Source: Thermopolyspora sp044507605 (GTDB taxonomy: Bacteria; Actinomycetota; Actinomycetes; Streptosporangiales; Streptosporangiaceae). Taken from it: a stretch of 64,000 bases of DNA. Position 1 is the first letter of the stretch, and every line of letters starts with the position of its first letter. Positions 35,092-44,080 of the stretch are shown here, one piece after another. The DNA is taken from NCBI GenBank assembly GCA_044507605.1, contig JBIQJI010000017.1, forward strand, positions 1 through 64,000. Reading direction: 5' to 3'. The notes below the pieces were generated by a model. The model made no database searches. It saw only the letters and a list, made by a program, of their open reading frames with translations, and had not been told where the DNA came from. A program made the position numbers and the translations under genes.

Positions 35092-36435
35092 TCAGATCAG
35101 GCCGAGAGCGAGCATGGCGTCGGCCACGCGGCGGAAGCCGTCGATGTTGGCGCCGGCGACGTAGTTGCCGGGCATGCCGTACTCCTCCGCGGTGACCAGG
35201 CAACGGTTGTGGATGTCGCGCATGATCTCCTGGAGCCGGGCCTCGGTCTCGTCGAAGGTCCACGAGTCGCGGCTGGCGTTCTGCTGCATCTCCAGGGCGC
35301 TGGTGGCGACGCCGCCCGCGTTGGCGGCCTTGCCCGGGCCGAACGCCACGCCGGCCTCCAGGAACACCTTGATGCCCTCCGGGGTGGTGGGCATGTTCGC
35401 GCCCTCGCCGACGGCCACACAGCCCTTCTCGACCATGAAGGCGGCGTCGCGGCCGGTGATCTCGTTCTGCGTGGCGGACGGCATCGCCACCTCGCAGGGC
35501 ACCTCCCAGACGCTGTGGCCCGGCACGAAGGTCGCTCCCCCGCCCCGGCGGGTGGCGTACGCGTCCAGCCGCAGCCGCTCGACGTTCTTGACCTGCTTGA
35601 GCAGGTCGAGGTCGATGCCCTTCTCGTCCAGCACGTAGCCGGAGGAGTCGGAGCAGGCCACTGCGACGCCGCCGAGCTGCTGCACCTTCTCGATGGTGTA
35701 GATGGCCACGTTGCCGGAGCCGGACACCACGACCCGCTTGCCGTCGAACGACGTGCCGCGCGCCTTCAGCATCTCTTCGACGAAGAACGCGCAGCCGTAG
35801 CCGGTGGCCTCGGTGCGCACCTGGGCGCCGCCGTAGGTCAGGCCCTTACCCGTGATCACGCCCGACTCGTAGCGGTTGGTGATGCGCTTGTACTGACCGA
35901 ACAGGTAGCCGACCTCGCGCCCGCCGACGCCGATGTCACCGGCGGGAACATCGGTGTACTCGCCGAGGTGCCGGTACAGCTCGGTCATGAAGCTCTGGCA
36001 GAACCGCATGACCTCGCGCGGGGAACGCCCCTTGGGGTCGAAGTCGGAGCCGCCCTTGCCGCCGCCGATGGGCAGCCCGGTCAGGCTGTTTTTGAAGATC
36101 TGCTCGAATCCCAGGAACTTGATGATCCCGAGATACACCGACGGATGGAACCGCAGCCCGCCCTTGTACGGGCCGAGCGCACTGTTGAACTCGACCCGGA
36201 AGCCGCGGTTGATGTGCACCTCGCCCCGGTCGTCTTCCCAGGGCACGCGGAAGATGATCTGCCGCTCGGGCTCACAGATGCGCTCGATGATCTTGGACTC
36301 GGCGTACTCGGGATGCTTACCGAGAACCGGGCCGATGCTCTCGAGAACCTCCCGGACCGCCTGGTGGAACTCGATCTCCCCAGGATTTCGGCGCAAGACA
36401 TTGTCGTAGATCGACTCCAGCTTCTCATGCAACAC
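35092..36435 (-). CDS. gdhA: NADP-type glutamate dehydrogenase
   Basis: 447 residues, the usual hexameric length. Reductive amination of 2-oxoglutarate to glutamate with ammonium. Motifs: GPYKGGLRFHPSV substrate loop, PIGGGKGGSDFDPKG with the catalytic lysine, PAGDIGVGGREVGYLFGQYKR, and the dinucleotide site VVSGSGNVAIYT. The start is GTG with GGGAG 9 bases upstream. It is divergent from the kinase gene at 36599. Confidence 0.97.
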   Translation of the reverse strand: MLHEKLESIYDNVLRRNPGEIEFHQAVREVLESIGPVLGKHPEYAESKIIERICEPERQIIFRVPWEDDRGEVHINRGFRVEFNSALGPYKGGLRFHPSVYLGIIKFLGFEQIFKNSLTGLPIGGGKGGSDFDPKGRSPREVMRFCQSFMTELYRHLGEYTDVPAGDIGVGGREVGYLFGQYKRITNRYESGVITGKGLTYGGAQVRTEATGYGCAFFVEEMLKARGTSFDGKRVVVSGSGNVAIYTIEKVQQLGGVAVACSDSSGYVLDEKGIDLDLLKQVKNVERLRLDAYATRRGGGATFVPGHSVWEVPCEVAMPSATQNEITGRDAAFMVEKGCVAVGEGANMPTTPEGIKVFLEAGVAFGPGKAANAGGVATSALEMQQNASRDSWTFDETEARLQEIMRDIHNRCLVTAEEYGMPGNYVAGANIDGFRRVADAMLALGLI

Positions 36436-36598
36436 AGATTCTCCCAGCTCACTCGACTGTTCTTCACTTTACGGGGTCGCCCTAGACGTTCCGGACATGG
36501 GCCGCAATAGATAGAACATGTCCCGATAGCGCCGCCCCACCCGCCGAAGGCCGGGGCGGCAAAAGGGTTGGCCGTCCGTACCGGGGGGCTGTCACGAT

Positions 36599-37597
36599 GT
36601 GGACATGACGCAGACCGCACCGGCCGCGCGCGGGGTTCGTGTTCCCTGGTCGTCGATGCCGTCCCATGTGCGGGCGGCGGTCGAGGAACGGCTGGGGAGT
36701 GCCGTCGTCGAGGCGGAGACGGCCGAGACGGGGTTCTCGCCGGCCGTGGCGGCGCGGCTGCGGCTCGCCGACGGGCGGCGGGCCTTCGTCAAGGCGGTGG
36801 GGCCCGACGTGAATCCCGACTCGCCGGGGATCTATCGGGCCGAGGCGCGGATCGCGGCCGGACTGCCCGAGGGTCTGCCGGTGCCTCGGCTGCTCGACTG
36901 GTTCGAGCCGGCCGGCTGGGTCGTGCTGCTGTTCGCGTACGTCGAGGGCAGGCACCCGGCCGAGCCGTGGCGCGACGACGAGTTGCGCCGGGTGCTGGAC
37001 GCGGTCGGTGAGCTGTCCGCGGCCCTGACCCCGGCGCCGGTGCCCGCCCCTTCGGTGGCGGAGCGCTTCGGCGAAGACTTCCGGGGATGGCGCCTCCTCG
37101 TCGCCGCCCGGGACGCGGGGGCGGCGCTCTCCGGGCTCGACACGTGGCCTCGCCGGCACCTGGACGCACTGGCCGGGCTGGAGTCGTCGTGGGAGCAGGC
37201 GGCCCGGGGCGACACGCTCCTGCACTGCGACCTGCGCGCCGACAACCTGCTCCTCACCGGCGAGGACTCCGAAAGGGGCCCGGGTGAGGGCTCCGGTGGG
37301 GTGGTCGTGCTCGACTGGCCGTGGGCGAGCGTCGGCGCCGGTTGGGTGGACCTGGTGCTCATGCTGCCCAGCGTTCGCATGCAGGGCGGCCCGCCCCCCG
37401 AACGCGTCGCCGCGTCGCATCCGCTGACCCGCGCCGCCGACCCGGCCGCGCTGACCAGCGTCCTGGCGGCGGTCGCCGGTTTCTTCGTGGAGCGCTCCCT
37501 GCATCCCCCGCCGCCTGGGCTGCCCACCCTGCGGGCCTTCCAGGCGGCGCAGGGCCGGGCCGCGCTGGACTGGCTCGCCGAGCGCACCGGCTGGTAG
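36599..37597 (+). CDS. Aminoglycoside-phosphotransferase-fold kinase
   Basis: 332 residues (GTG 36599 or ATG 36605; no clear ribosome site). Kinase landmarks: Lys in AFVKAVG, LLHCDLRADNLLL catalytic loop (HCD-x4-N) and VVLDWPWASVG metal site. The fold phosphorylates small molecules: drugs, sugars, choline. It ends 43 bases before the RpiR/MurR-type regulator on the same strand, within a MurNAc-recycling locus. APH-fold sugar kinases such as AmgK of Pseudomonas act on MurNAc, so a sugar substrate is plausible but unproven. Confidence 0.88.
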   Translation: MDMTQTAPAARGVRVPWSSMPSHVRAAVEERLGSAVVEAETAETGFSPAVAARLRLADGRRAFVKAVGPDVNPDSPGIYRAEARIAAGLPEGLPVPRLLDWFEPAGWVVLLFAYVEGRHPAEPWRDDELRRVLDAVGELSAALTPAPVPAPSVAERFGEDFRGWRLLVAARDAGAALSGLDTWPRRHLDALAGLESSWEQAARGDTLLHCDLRADNLLLTGEDSERGPGEGSGGVVVLDWPWASVGAGWVDLVLMLPSVRMQGGPPPERVAASHPLTRAADPAALTSVLAAVAGFFVERSLHPPPPGLPTLRAFQAAQGRAALDWLAERTGW

Positions 37598-37607
37598 GAC
37601 GGTTGGC

Positions 37608-37617
37608 GAAAAGTTTC
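37608..37617 (+). promoter_or_regulatory. GAAAAGTTTC element before the RpiR-type gene
   Basis: A short GAAA/TTTC dyad 57 bases upstream of the regulator start. GAAA...TTTC dyads are reported for RpiR/MurR-type regulators. It may mediate autoregulation. Confidence 0.3.
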
Positions 37618-37664
37618 CGGCCGGGCCCCCGACATGAAAGATGTCGTCAGCAGCAGGTAATGTG

Positions 37665-38624
37665 ATGGCCCATGAGCATGCGGCCGTCCTCCCGCGCGAG
37701 CCTCCGTTGAGCGGGCGCGCAGATCACGCCGGCCCCGTCGACGAGGCACCCGGCGCGGGGAACGTGATGGCGACGGTGCGCGCCGTGCTGCCGTCGCTGA
37801 CACCGTCGGCGCGCGCGGTCGCGCGGCTCGTCCTGGACGATCCGGCGCTGGTGGCGCGCAGCACGATCACCGAGGTCAGCGCCGCCGTCGGCACCAGTGA
37901 GGCGACCGTCGTCCGCACCGCCCGCGCGCTCGGCTTCGCCGGCTACTCGCAGCTGCGTTTCGCGCTGGCGGCGGCCGTGGCCAGGCGGCCGCCCGAGCGG
38001 CTGGTGCCCGGCGGCCTCGCGCCCGGCGACCCCCTCGACGAGGTGATCGCCAAGGTGACCCGGGCGGAGTGCGACGCCCTGTCCGACACCGCAGCCCAGC
38101 TGTCGGCCGAGCGGCTGCGCGGCGTGGTCGAGGCCGTCGCCACGGCCCGCCGGGTCGACGTGTACGGCGTGGGCGCCTCGGGGCTGGTCGCCACCGACAT
38201 GGCGCAGAAGCTGCTGCGCATCGGCCTGTCCGGCCACGCCTTCACCGACGCCCACCTGGCCCTCACCAGCGCCGCCCTGATCCGCCCCGGCGACGTCGCC
38301 GTGGGCGTCAGCTGCACGGGCGAGACCCCCGACGTGCTGGCCCCGATGCGGGTCGCCGCCAAGGCCGGCGCGACGACCGTCGCCATCACCAACAACCCGC
38401 GGTCGACCCTCGCCGAGCTGGCGGGCCTCGTGCTGATCTCGGCCGGTCGCGAGACCCCTTTCCGCCCCGGAGCCCTCGCCAGCCGCATCAGCCAGCTCCT
38501 GATCGTCGACTGTGTCTTCGTCGGCGTGGCCCAGCTCACCGCCGCCACGTCCGACGCCGCCCTCACCGCCACCCGCGACGCCCTCAGGGCATACGTCGCG
38601 GACACCAGGCGCAGATCCGGCTGA
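37665..38624 (+). CDS. RpiR/MurR-family regulator (HTH-6 plus SIS domain)
   Basis: 319 residues from the ATG at 37665; ATG at 37641 and 37767 are alternatives, the last having GGGGAA 6 bases upstream and placing the start next to the HTH. Helix-turn-helix: STITEVSAAVGTSEATVVRTARALGFAGYSQLR. The SIS sugar-phosphate domain carries VDVYGVGASGLVATDMAQKLLRIG and GVSCTGETPDVL. MurR senses MurNAc-6-phosphate. The facing operon encodes MurQ, which consumes that ligand, so a role as local repressor is likely. Confidence 0.9.
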   Translation: MAHEHAAVLPREPPLSGRADHAGPVDEAPGAGNVMATVRAVLPSLTPSARAVARLVLDDPALVARSTITEVSAAVGTSEATVVRTARALGFAGYSQLRFALAAAVARRPPERLVPGGLAPGDPLDEVIAKVTRAECDALSDTAAQLSAERLRGVVEAVATARRVDVYGVGASGLVATDMAQKLLRIGLSGHAFTDAHLALTSAALIRPGDVAVGVSCTGETPDVLAPMRVAAKAGATTVAITNNPRSTLAELAGLVLISAGRETPFRPGALASRISQLLIVDCVFVGVAQLTAATSDAALTATRDALRAYVADTRRRSG

Positions 38625-38652
38625 CCCGCAGCCCGCTCCGCCCTCCCCACGG

Positions 38653-38820
38653 CCGACGGCAGGGCCTTCCTCGCGCCCTGCTGCACGACCCTCCCCACGG
38701 CCTGCGGCATGAGCCTCCCGGCGGCATGCGCCACGACCCTCTCGCGGTCTGCGGCACGGCCCTTCCGGTGGCCTGCGGCACGAGCCTCCCGGCGCCCTGC
38801 GGCACGACGCGGCCGGGTAA
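38653..38820. repeat. Seven imperfect 24-bp tandem repeats
   Basis: Units begin at 38653, 38677, 38701, 38725 and then, after a one-base slip, 38748, 38772 and 38796, all about 24 bases. Example cores are CACGACCCTC, ATGAGCCTCC, ACGGCCCTTC and ACGAGCCTCC. It lies between two convergent genes. The same period and core variants occur inside the SARP gene at 61353-61613. Confidence 0.75.
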
Positions 38821-38838
38821 CGACGTCCGGGCGATCGG

Positions 38839-40089
38839 TCACCCGGACGAATCGGCGACGCCGCCGGTCCCGGCGGCGCGCCGGTGTGCCTGCAGGGCCA
38901 CGGAGGCGACGGCGTGGCGGAGGGCGCGGATGCCCGGGCGGTCGCGTCGCGGGTGGACGTTGTTGGTCAGCAGGACGACCGTGAGGGCGCGGGCGGGGTC
39001 GACGAGCAGGGACGTGCCGGTGAAGCCGGAGTGCCCGTACGGCCGGGGGCCCGGCCCGCCGAGCAGGGGCGCCGCGATGGCCGGGTCGCCGATGCGGACC
39101 CCGAGGCCCTGGGCGTAGGCGGGGCCCGCCGCGGCCTCGGCGGCGGCGGTGGTGGCTCCGGCGGGTGCTTCGGCGGGGACGTGGTGGTCGCGGGTCATCT
39201 CGGCCACGCTGGCGGGGCGCAGGAGGGGCGGGCCGCCGGTGCGGAGGGCCTCGGCGAAGCGGAGCAGGTCGTCGGCGGTGGAGAAGATGCCCGCGTGCCC
39301 GGCCACGCCGCCAAGGCCGTACGCCGTCTCGTCGTGGACCTCGCCGCGTACGCAGCCGGGGCCGGGGCGTTCGGGCTTGTGCTCGGTGGCGGCGATGCGG
39401 TGCCGGAGGGCGGGGGGCGGGAGGTATCCGGTGTCGCGTAGCCCGAGCGGCGCGGCGACGCGGGTGCGTACCAGGTCGCGCAGGGAGGTACCGGCGGCGA
39501 GTTCGGCGAGCCGGCCCGCGATGATCAGGCCGACGTCGGAGTACAGGTGGCGTTCCCCGGGGGGCCGCAGGAGCGGCGTGGTCAGGAGGAACGCCAGTCG
39601 TTCGGCGTGGATGCCGGGCCGGTCGCCGGGCAGCCACCGGTGGGCCTTCCGGCCGGCCGGCAGCCCCGCCGTGTGGGTGAGCAGCTGCCGGAGGGTGGGC
39701 GGCGGGGCGGTGCCGGTGCCCGGGGCGCGGCCCATCAGGGTGCGCCCGGCGCCGGGCAGCCAGGTCGTGATGGGCTCGTCGAGGCCGAGGCGGCCCTCCT
39801 CGACGAGGGACAGGACGACCACGGTCGTGAACAGCTTGGTGATCGACGCGATGTCGAAGATCGAGTCGCGGGTCGCGGGCGGTCGTCGCGCCACCAGGTT
39901 GCCCATGCCGTCGGCGTAGCGGACCAGTTCGCCCCTCGCCTCGGCCGCGACGATCTCGCCGTCGACCGCGATCAGGGCCACGGCCGCCGAGCACACGCCG
40001 GGCACGGCGCCATCGAGCACGTGCCGCAGATCGCCGGTGATGTCCCGCGTGCGGACGCCGGTCAACGACCCACCCCGGGTCGTGCGCAC
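38839..40089 (-). CDS. Cytoplasmic serine hydrolase of the muropeptide operon
   Basis: 416 residues from GTG, 4 bases after the murQ stop. Beta-lactamase/DD-peptidase fold: S82-I-T-K85, Y-S-D (HLYSDVGLII) and H-S-G (YGHSGFTGT). No signal peptide is visible, so it should act on imported material. In Bacteroidetes and Firmicutes, beta-lactamase-fold hydrolases accompany MurNAc genes. A muropeptide amidase or esterase activity is plausible. The C-terminal ends are Pro/Arg-rich. Confidence 0.85.
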   Translation of the reverse strand: MRTTRGGSLTGVRTRDITGDLRHVLDGAVPGVCSAAVALIAVDGEIVAAEARGELVRYADGMGNLVARRPPATRDSIFDIASITKLFTTVVVLSLVEEGRLGLDEPITTWLPGAGRTLMGRAPGTGTAPPPTLRQLLTHTAGLPAGRKAHRWLPGDRPGIHAERLAFLLTTPLLRPPGERHLYSDVGLIIAGRLAELAAGTSLRDLVRTRVAAPLGLRDTGYLPPPALRHRIAATEHKPERPGPGCVRGEVHDETAYGLGGVAGHAGIFSTADDLLRFAEALRTGGPPLLRPASVAEMTRDHHVPAEAPAGATTAAAEAAAGPAYAQGLGVRIGDPAIAAPLLGGPGPRPYGHSGFTGTSLLVDPARALTVVLLTNNVHPRRDRPGIRALRHAVASVALQAHRRAAGTGGVADSSG

Positions 40090-40093
40090 GGGG

Positions 40094-41026
40094 TCATGGG
40101 CGGCGGGGGCCGCCGTCGGCGAGGGCGGCGTCGAGGCGGTCGTCGTGCGCTTTGAGGAGGGCGCGGGCCGTCTCGGCGTCCAGGCCCTTCTCGATCATCA
40201 GGATGGCGGACTTGACGTGCCCGCCGGCGGCTTCGACGACCGGGCGGGCGACCGTGGGGGCGGTGCCGGTGATGTCGCTGACGATGCGCACGGCCCGGTC
40301 GGCGAGCTTGGCGTTGGAGGGTGACACTTCGATCATGCGGTTTCCGTAGGTGCGGCCGAGTCGGATCATCGTAATGGTGGAGAGCATGTTGAGGACGAGT
40401 TTCGTCGCGGTGCCCGCTTTGAGCCGGGTCGATCCGGCCACCACCTCGGGGCCGACGACGACCTCGATGCGGTGCTCGGCGGCCTGGGCCAGCGGGGTGC
40501 CCCGGTTGCAGGTCAGCGCGGCGGTCAGGGCGCCGCGCCGGGCCGCCTCCCGCACCGCCGCGATCACGTACGGCGCCCGGCCGCCCGCCGACACCCCGAC
40601 CACGGAGTCGAGCGGGCCGACCTGCCGCTCGGCGATGTCGGCGGATCCGGCCGCCGTGTCGTCTTCGGCGCCTTCCACGGCGCGGGTCAGCGCCGGCGCG
40701 CCGCCCGCGATGATGCCCTGCACCCGCTCGGGGTCGGTGCCGAACGTCGGCGGGCACTCGGAGGCGTCGAGCACGGCGAGCCGGCCCGAGGTGCCGGCGC
40801 CGACGTAGAGCAGCCGTCCGCCGCGCCGCATCCGGTCGGCGATCGCGTCGATGACGGCGGAGATCTCCGGGATGGCCGCTTCGACCGCCGAGGGCACCGC
40901 GGCGTCGGCGGCGTTCATGAGCCGCGCGACCTGCTCGGTGGGCAGCCGGTCGATGCGGCTGTAGCGGGGGTCGCTCTGCTCGGTGGAGAGGGACGCGGGG
41001 AGGGCTGCTGTGGATGGTTCAATCAT
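40094..41026 (-). CDS. murQ: N-acetylmuramic acid 6-phosphate etherase
   Basis: 310 residues. MurQ/GckR SIS fold: RGGRLLYVGAGTSGRLAVLDASECPPTFGTDPERV, then GVSAGGRAPYV and TATKLVLNMLSTITMIRLGRTYGNRMIEV, all family hallmarks. It removes D-lactate from MurNAc-6-phosphate to give GlcNAc-6-phosphate in cell-wall recycling. The ATG is 127 bases below the GNAT gene, so it may be read from the transporter operon or from its own promoter. Confidence 0.95.
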   Translation of the reverse strand: MIEPSTAALPASLSTEQSDPRYSRIDRLPTEQVARLMNAADAAVPSAVEAAIPEISAVIDAIADRMRRGGRLLYVGAGTSGRLAVLDASECPPTFGTDPERVQGIIAGGAPALTRAVEGAEDDTAAGSADIAERQVGPLDSVVGVSAGGRAPYVIAAVREAARRGALTAALTCNRGTPLAQAAEHRIEVVVGPEVVAGSTRLKAGTATKLVLNMLSTITMIRLGRTYGNRMIEVSPSNAKLADRAVRIVSDITGTAPTVARPVVEAAGGHVKSAILMIEKGLDAETARALLKAHDDRLDAALADGGPRRP

Positions 41027-41153
41027 GATCTCAGTGGCTCATTCGTGTCGGATGCCTCGATCGGTGGCCGCCGCCCCGTGGTCCGGGCTTCGCCGCTCGG
41101 CCGGCCGGGGCCGCCTGGTCGCCGGGGTGGCTCGTCTGGGAATGGTTCCCCGC

Positions 41154-42020
41154 TCACTTCGGGTCAGTGGTGAGGTCGCGGGCGTACTGCCAGAAGACGC
41201 GCTCGGCGTGCGCGCCGACGGCCTTCGAGTAGAAGCGGAGCGGGCCGACCCAGCCGATCTGGGCGGTGGTCAGCCCGGCGGCGCGCTGCTCGGCGAGGCA
41301 GCGGCGCAGGAGCAGGCCGCCGACGCCGAGGCCTCGGGCGGCGGGGGCGGTGCCCATGGGGCCGAACCAGGTGGGCCGGCTGCCCCAGGCGGCGAAGCCG
41401 AGGATCTCGCCGTCGCGTACGGCGTGGTGGCAGCCGGCGGCCTGCTCGACCTCCCACGCCCAGTTGCCGCCCCAGTGCCCGCGGACGAACGCCGCGACGT
41501 CGGCCCGCTCGCCGGGCGGGGTCGACAGCACGGTCACGCCTTCGGGGGTGGGCGCGGACAGGTCCTGGGTGAGGTCCACGGTCATGTTCCAGGCCGTGTG
41601 GATGTGCCGGTAGCCGAGGCTTTCGGCGAGGCAGGCCGCCGGGGTGGCCCGCACGTCGATGCCGGGCCAGGCGTAGCAGGGCGGATTGCCGGCGAACCTG
41701 GCCTCGGTGGCGCCCCGGGCGCGCAGCCACTCCTCGGCGGCGAGGGCGAGGCCGCGGCCGTGCCCCCGCCCCTGGGCGCGGGGGTGGACGGCGATCAGGT
41801 CGATGTGCCCGACGGCCGGCTCGCTCTCGGACAGGGAGGCGAACGCCACGCCCGCGATGCCGCCGGTGTCCTCGGCGACCAGGGCGGCCCAGGTGCGGCC
41901 CTTGGGCGGGGCGAGCAGCCGGGCGATGATCGCGGGGGCGTCGGGGGCGTCGAGGGTGAGGGCGGCGGCCGCCGGCTCGGCCAGGGGATCGCCGGCCGTA
42001 GCCAAGCGGATGTTTGTCAT
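41154..42020 (-). CDS. Tandem GNAT acetyltransferase
   Basis: 288 residues with two acetyltransferase halves. The acetyl-CoA loop is visible in both: HPRAQGRGHGRGLAL and APAARGLGVGGLLL. It starts 15 bases after the ABC ATPase gene, inside the transporter operon. The acceptor might be an imported amino sugar or muropeptide; this comes from context only. Confidence 0.88.
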   Translation of the reverse strand: MTNIRLATAGDPLAEPAAAALTLDAPDAPAIIARLLAPPKGRTWAALVAEDTGGIAGVAFASLSESEPAVGHIDLIAVHPRAQGRGHGRGLALAAEEWLRARGATEARFAGNPPCYAWPGIDVRATPAACLAESLGYRHIHTAWNMTVDLTQDLSAPTPEGVTVLSTPPGERADVAAFVRGHWGGNWAWEVEQAAGCHHAVRDGEILGFAAWGSRPTWFGPMGTAPAARGLGVGGLLLRRCLAEQRAAGLTTAQIGWVGPLRFYSKAVGAHAERVFWQYARDLTTDPK

Positions 42021-42035
42021 GGGGGAAAGTTTCCT

Positions 42036-43046
42036 CTACACCCGGGCCACGGGACGCGCGACGACGGCACGGCGCTCGGGATGGAAACAGGCGTGCTCCT
42101 GCGGCGTGCCGCCGGCCCGGCCGAGCACCGGCGTCTCGGCGACGCACCGCTCGGTGCGGAACGGGCAGCGCGGGGCGAACAGGCAGCCGGAGTCGTGGTG
42201 GGTCTCGTCCAGCGCCTCCGTCGGCACCACCGGCTGCTCGCCCGGCGTCTCCAGGCCGTGCAGCACGGGGATGGCCGACAGCAGCGACTGCGTGTAGGGG
42301 TGGACGGGGGCGGAGATGACGGTGTCGACCGGGCCGCGTTCCACGACCTGGCCCCGGTAGATCACGTACAGCTCGCCGTCGCCGCCGATGTAGCGGGCGG
42401 TGGCGACGTCGTGGGTGATGAACAGCACGCCGACGCCGAGACGTTCGCGCAGGTCCTTGAGCAGGGCCAGGATGCCGAGCCGCAGCGACACGTCGATCAT
42501 GGAGACGGCCTCGTCGGCGACGAGCATCTCGGGGTCGACGGTGAGCGCGCGGGCGATCACGACCCGCTGGCGCATGCCGCCGGACAGCTGGTGGGGGTAG
42601 CGGGGCAGCACGTGGTCGGGGTCGAGGCCGACCAGCCGCAGCACCTCGGCGGCGCGCTCGTCACGCCACGACCCGCCGCGCCCGGTCTGCTTCGCCCGCA
42701 GCGTGAGCGGCGCGTCGAGCGTCTGGTGCACCGTGCGGGTGGGGTTGAGCGCCGAGTAGGGGTCCTGGTGGATGAGCTGGATGCGGCGGAAGTACGGCTG
42801 GCGCGCGCGTGGCCGCAGCGTCGACAGGGGCACGCCGTCGATGACGATCTCGCCCGAGTCGTGGCTCTCCAGACCGGCGATGATGCGGCCGAGCGTGGTC
42901 TTGCCGCAGCCGGACTCGCCGATGAACGACGCCGCGCCGCCCTTCGGGATGGCGAAGTCGACGCCGCGCAGCGCCCGCACCTCGCGCGCGCCGAGGGCAC
43001 GGCCGCGCTGCTTGTACGTCTTGGTGATGCCGTGTCCGCTGATCAC
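42036..43046 (-). CDS. Peptide-type ABC transporter ATPase (OppF/DppF-like)
   Basis: 336 residues from the GTG overlapping the previous stop. Walker A GESGCGKTT, signature LSGGMRQRV, Walker B MLVADEAVSMID (an Ala where most family members have Pro), and a C-terminal Cys motif (CLFAPRCPFRTERC) usual for OppD/F. It drives uptake through the DppBC pore with its partner ATPase. Confidence 0.93.
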   Translation of the reverse strand: MISGHGITKTYKQRGRALGAREVRALRGVDFAIPKGGAASFIGESGCGKTTLGRIIAGLESHDSGEIVIDGVPLSTLRPRARQPYFRRIQLIHQDPYSALNPTRTVHQTLDAPLTLRAKQTGRGGSWRDERAAEVLRLVGLDPDHVLPRYPHQLSGGMRQRVVIARALTVDPEMLVADEAVSMIDVSLRLGILALLKDLRERLGVGVLFITHDVATARYIGGDGELYVIYRGQVVERGPVDTVISAPVHPYTQSLLSAIPVLHGLETPGEQPVVPTEALDETHHDSGCLFAPRCPFRTERCVAETPVLGRAGGTPQEHACFHPERRAVVARPVARV

Positions 43047-44077
43047 GCGTTCTCCTCCTGCTGCGTACGGTCCGGGGCCACCGCGTGGCAGGCGACCAGG
43101 CTCCGGCCGAGGGCCACGGGGACGGGCTCCTCGGTGGCGCACCGGCCGAAGGCGAGCTCGCAGCGCTCGCGGAACACGCAGCCCTCCCGGGGGATCGTCG
43201 CGAGGGTCGGCGGGCGGCCGGGCAGGGCGCGGGCCTCGTCGAGGTCGCCCAGCAGGCGGGGGATGGCCCGGATGAGGCCCCGGGTGTAGGGGTGGCGGGG
43301 CGCGCCGAGCACCTCGGTGGTCGGGCCCTGCTCGACGATGCGGCCGCCGTACATGACGGCCAGCCGGTCGGCGATCTCGGCGACGACGCCGATGTCGTGG
43401 GTGACGACGAGGGTGGTGACGCCGCGCTCCTCGTGCACCTGGCGGACGATGCGCAGAATGTTCGCCTGGGTGATCATGTCGAGGGCGGTGGTGGGCTCGT
43501 CGAGCACGACCAGGTGGGCGTTGAGCACCAGCGCCAGCATGATGCCGACGCGCTGGCGCATGCCGCCCGACAGTTCGTGCTGGTAGGAGTCGAGCACACG
43601 GGCGCCGTCGAGCCCCATGCGGCCGAGCAGCTCCCTGGCCTCGCGGACCAGGCCGCGCAGGTCGTCGACGCCGTGGGACCGGCCGAGGTCGAGCACCTGC
43701 TTGCCGACGGTCTTGAGGGGGTTCAGGGAGTTCTGGGCGGCCTGGAAGACGTACCCGATGTGCCTGCCGCGCGCCTTGCGCAGGTGCTCGCCGCGCAGCC
43801 GGGTGACGTCGCCGAGGCCGTCGATCTCGACGGACCCCGACAGGATGCGGCCGGGCGACTGCACGGCGTTGAGCAGCGACAGGGCGAGCGTGGACTTGCC
43901 CGACCCCGACTCGCCGACGACGCCGGTGATCGAGCCGGGCGCCAGCTCCAGGTCGACGCCGGAGACCGCGGGCAGCTCGCCCGCGGGGGTCTTGTAGACG
44001 ACGGTGAGGCCGCGCACGCGCACGCCCGGGGCGTGCCGGGGCACGGTGGCCGTCTGCTCCGTGGTGATCGCGGTCAC
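43043..44077 (-). CDS. Peptide-type ABC transporter ATPase (OppD/DppD-like)
   Basis: 344 residues from GTG, 3 bases after the permease stop. Walker A GESGSGKST, Q-loop VFQAAQNSLNPL, signature LSGGMRQRV, Walker B LVVLDEPTTALD, and the C-terminal oligopeptide domain GCVFRERCELAFGRC. Confidence 0.94.
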   Translation of the reverse strand: MTAITTEQTATVPRHAPGVRVRGLTVVYKTPAGELPAVSGVDLELAPGSITGVVGESGSGKSTLALSLLNAVQSPGRILSGSVEIDGLGDVTRLRGEHLRKARGRHIGYVFQAAQNSLNPLKTVGKQVLDLGRSHGVDDLRGLVREARELLGRMGLDGARVLDSYQHELSGGMRQRVGIMLALVLNAHLVVLDEPTTALDMITQANILRIVRQVHEERGVTTLVVTHDIGVVAEIADRLAVMYGGRIVEQGPTTEVLGAPRHPYTRGLIRAIPRLLGDLDEARALPGRPPTLATIPREGCVFRERCELAFGRCATEEPVPVALGRSLVACHAVAPDRTQQEENA

Positions 44078-44080
44078 GGG

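Noticed and set aside
38512..38712. Small plus-strand protein across the murR-type gene end
   Set aside because: Pro/Ser/Arg low-complexity frame created by the 24-bp repeats and antisense composition.
38653..38820. CRISPR array
   Set aside because: The 24-bp units are contiguous without spacers.
40983..43289. 768-residue plus-strand frame and similar long frames at 43085-45028 and 33119-34570
   Set aside because: They are antisense shadows of well-supported genes, with compositions driven by GC-rich third positions.
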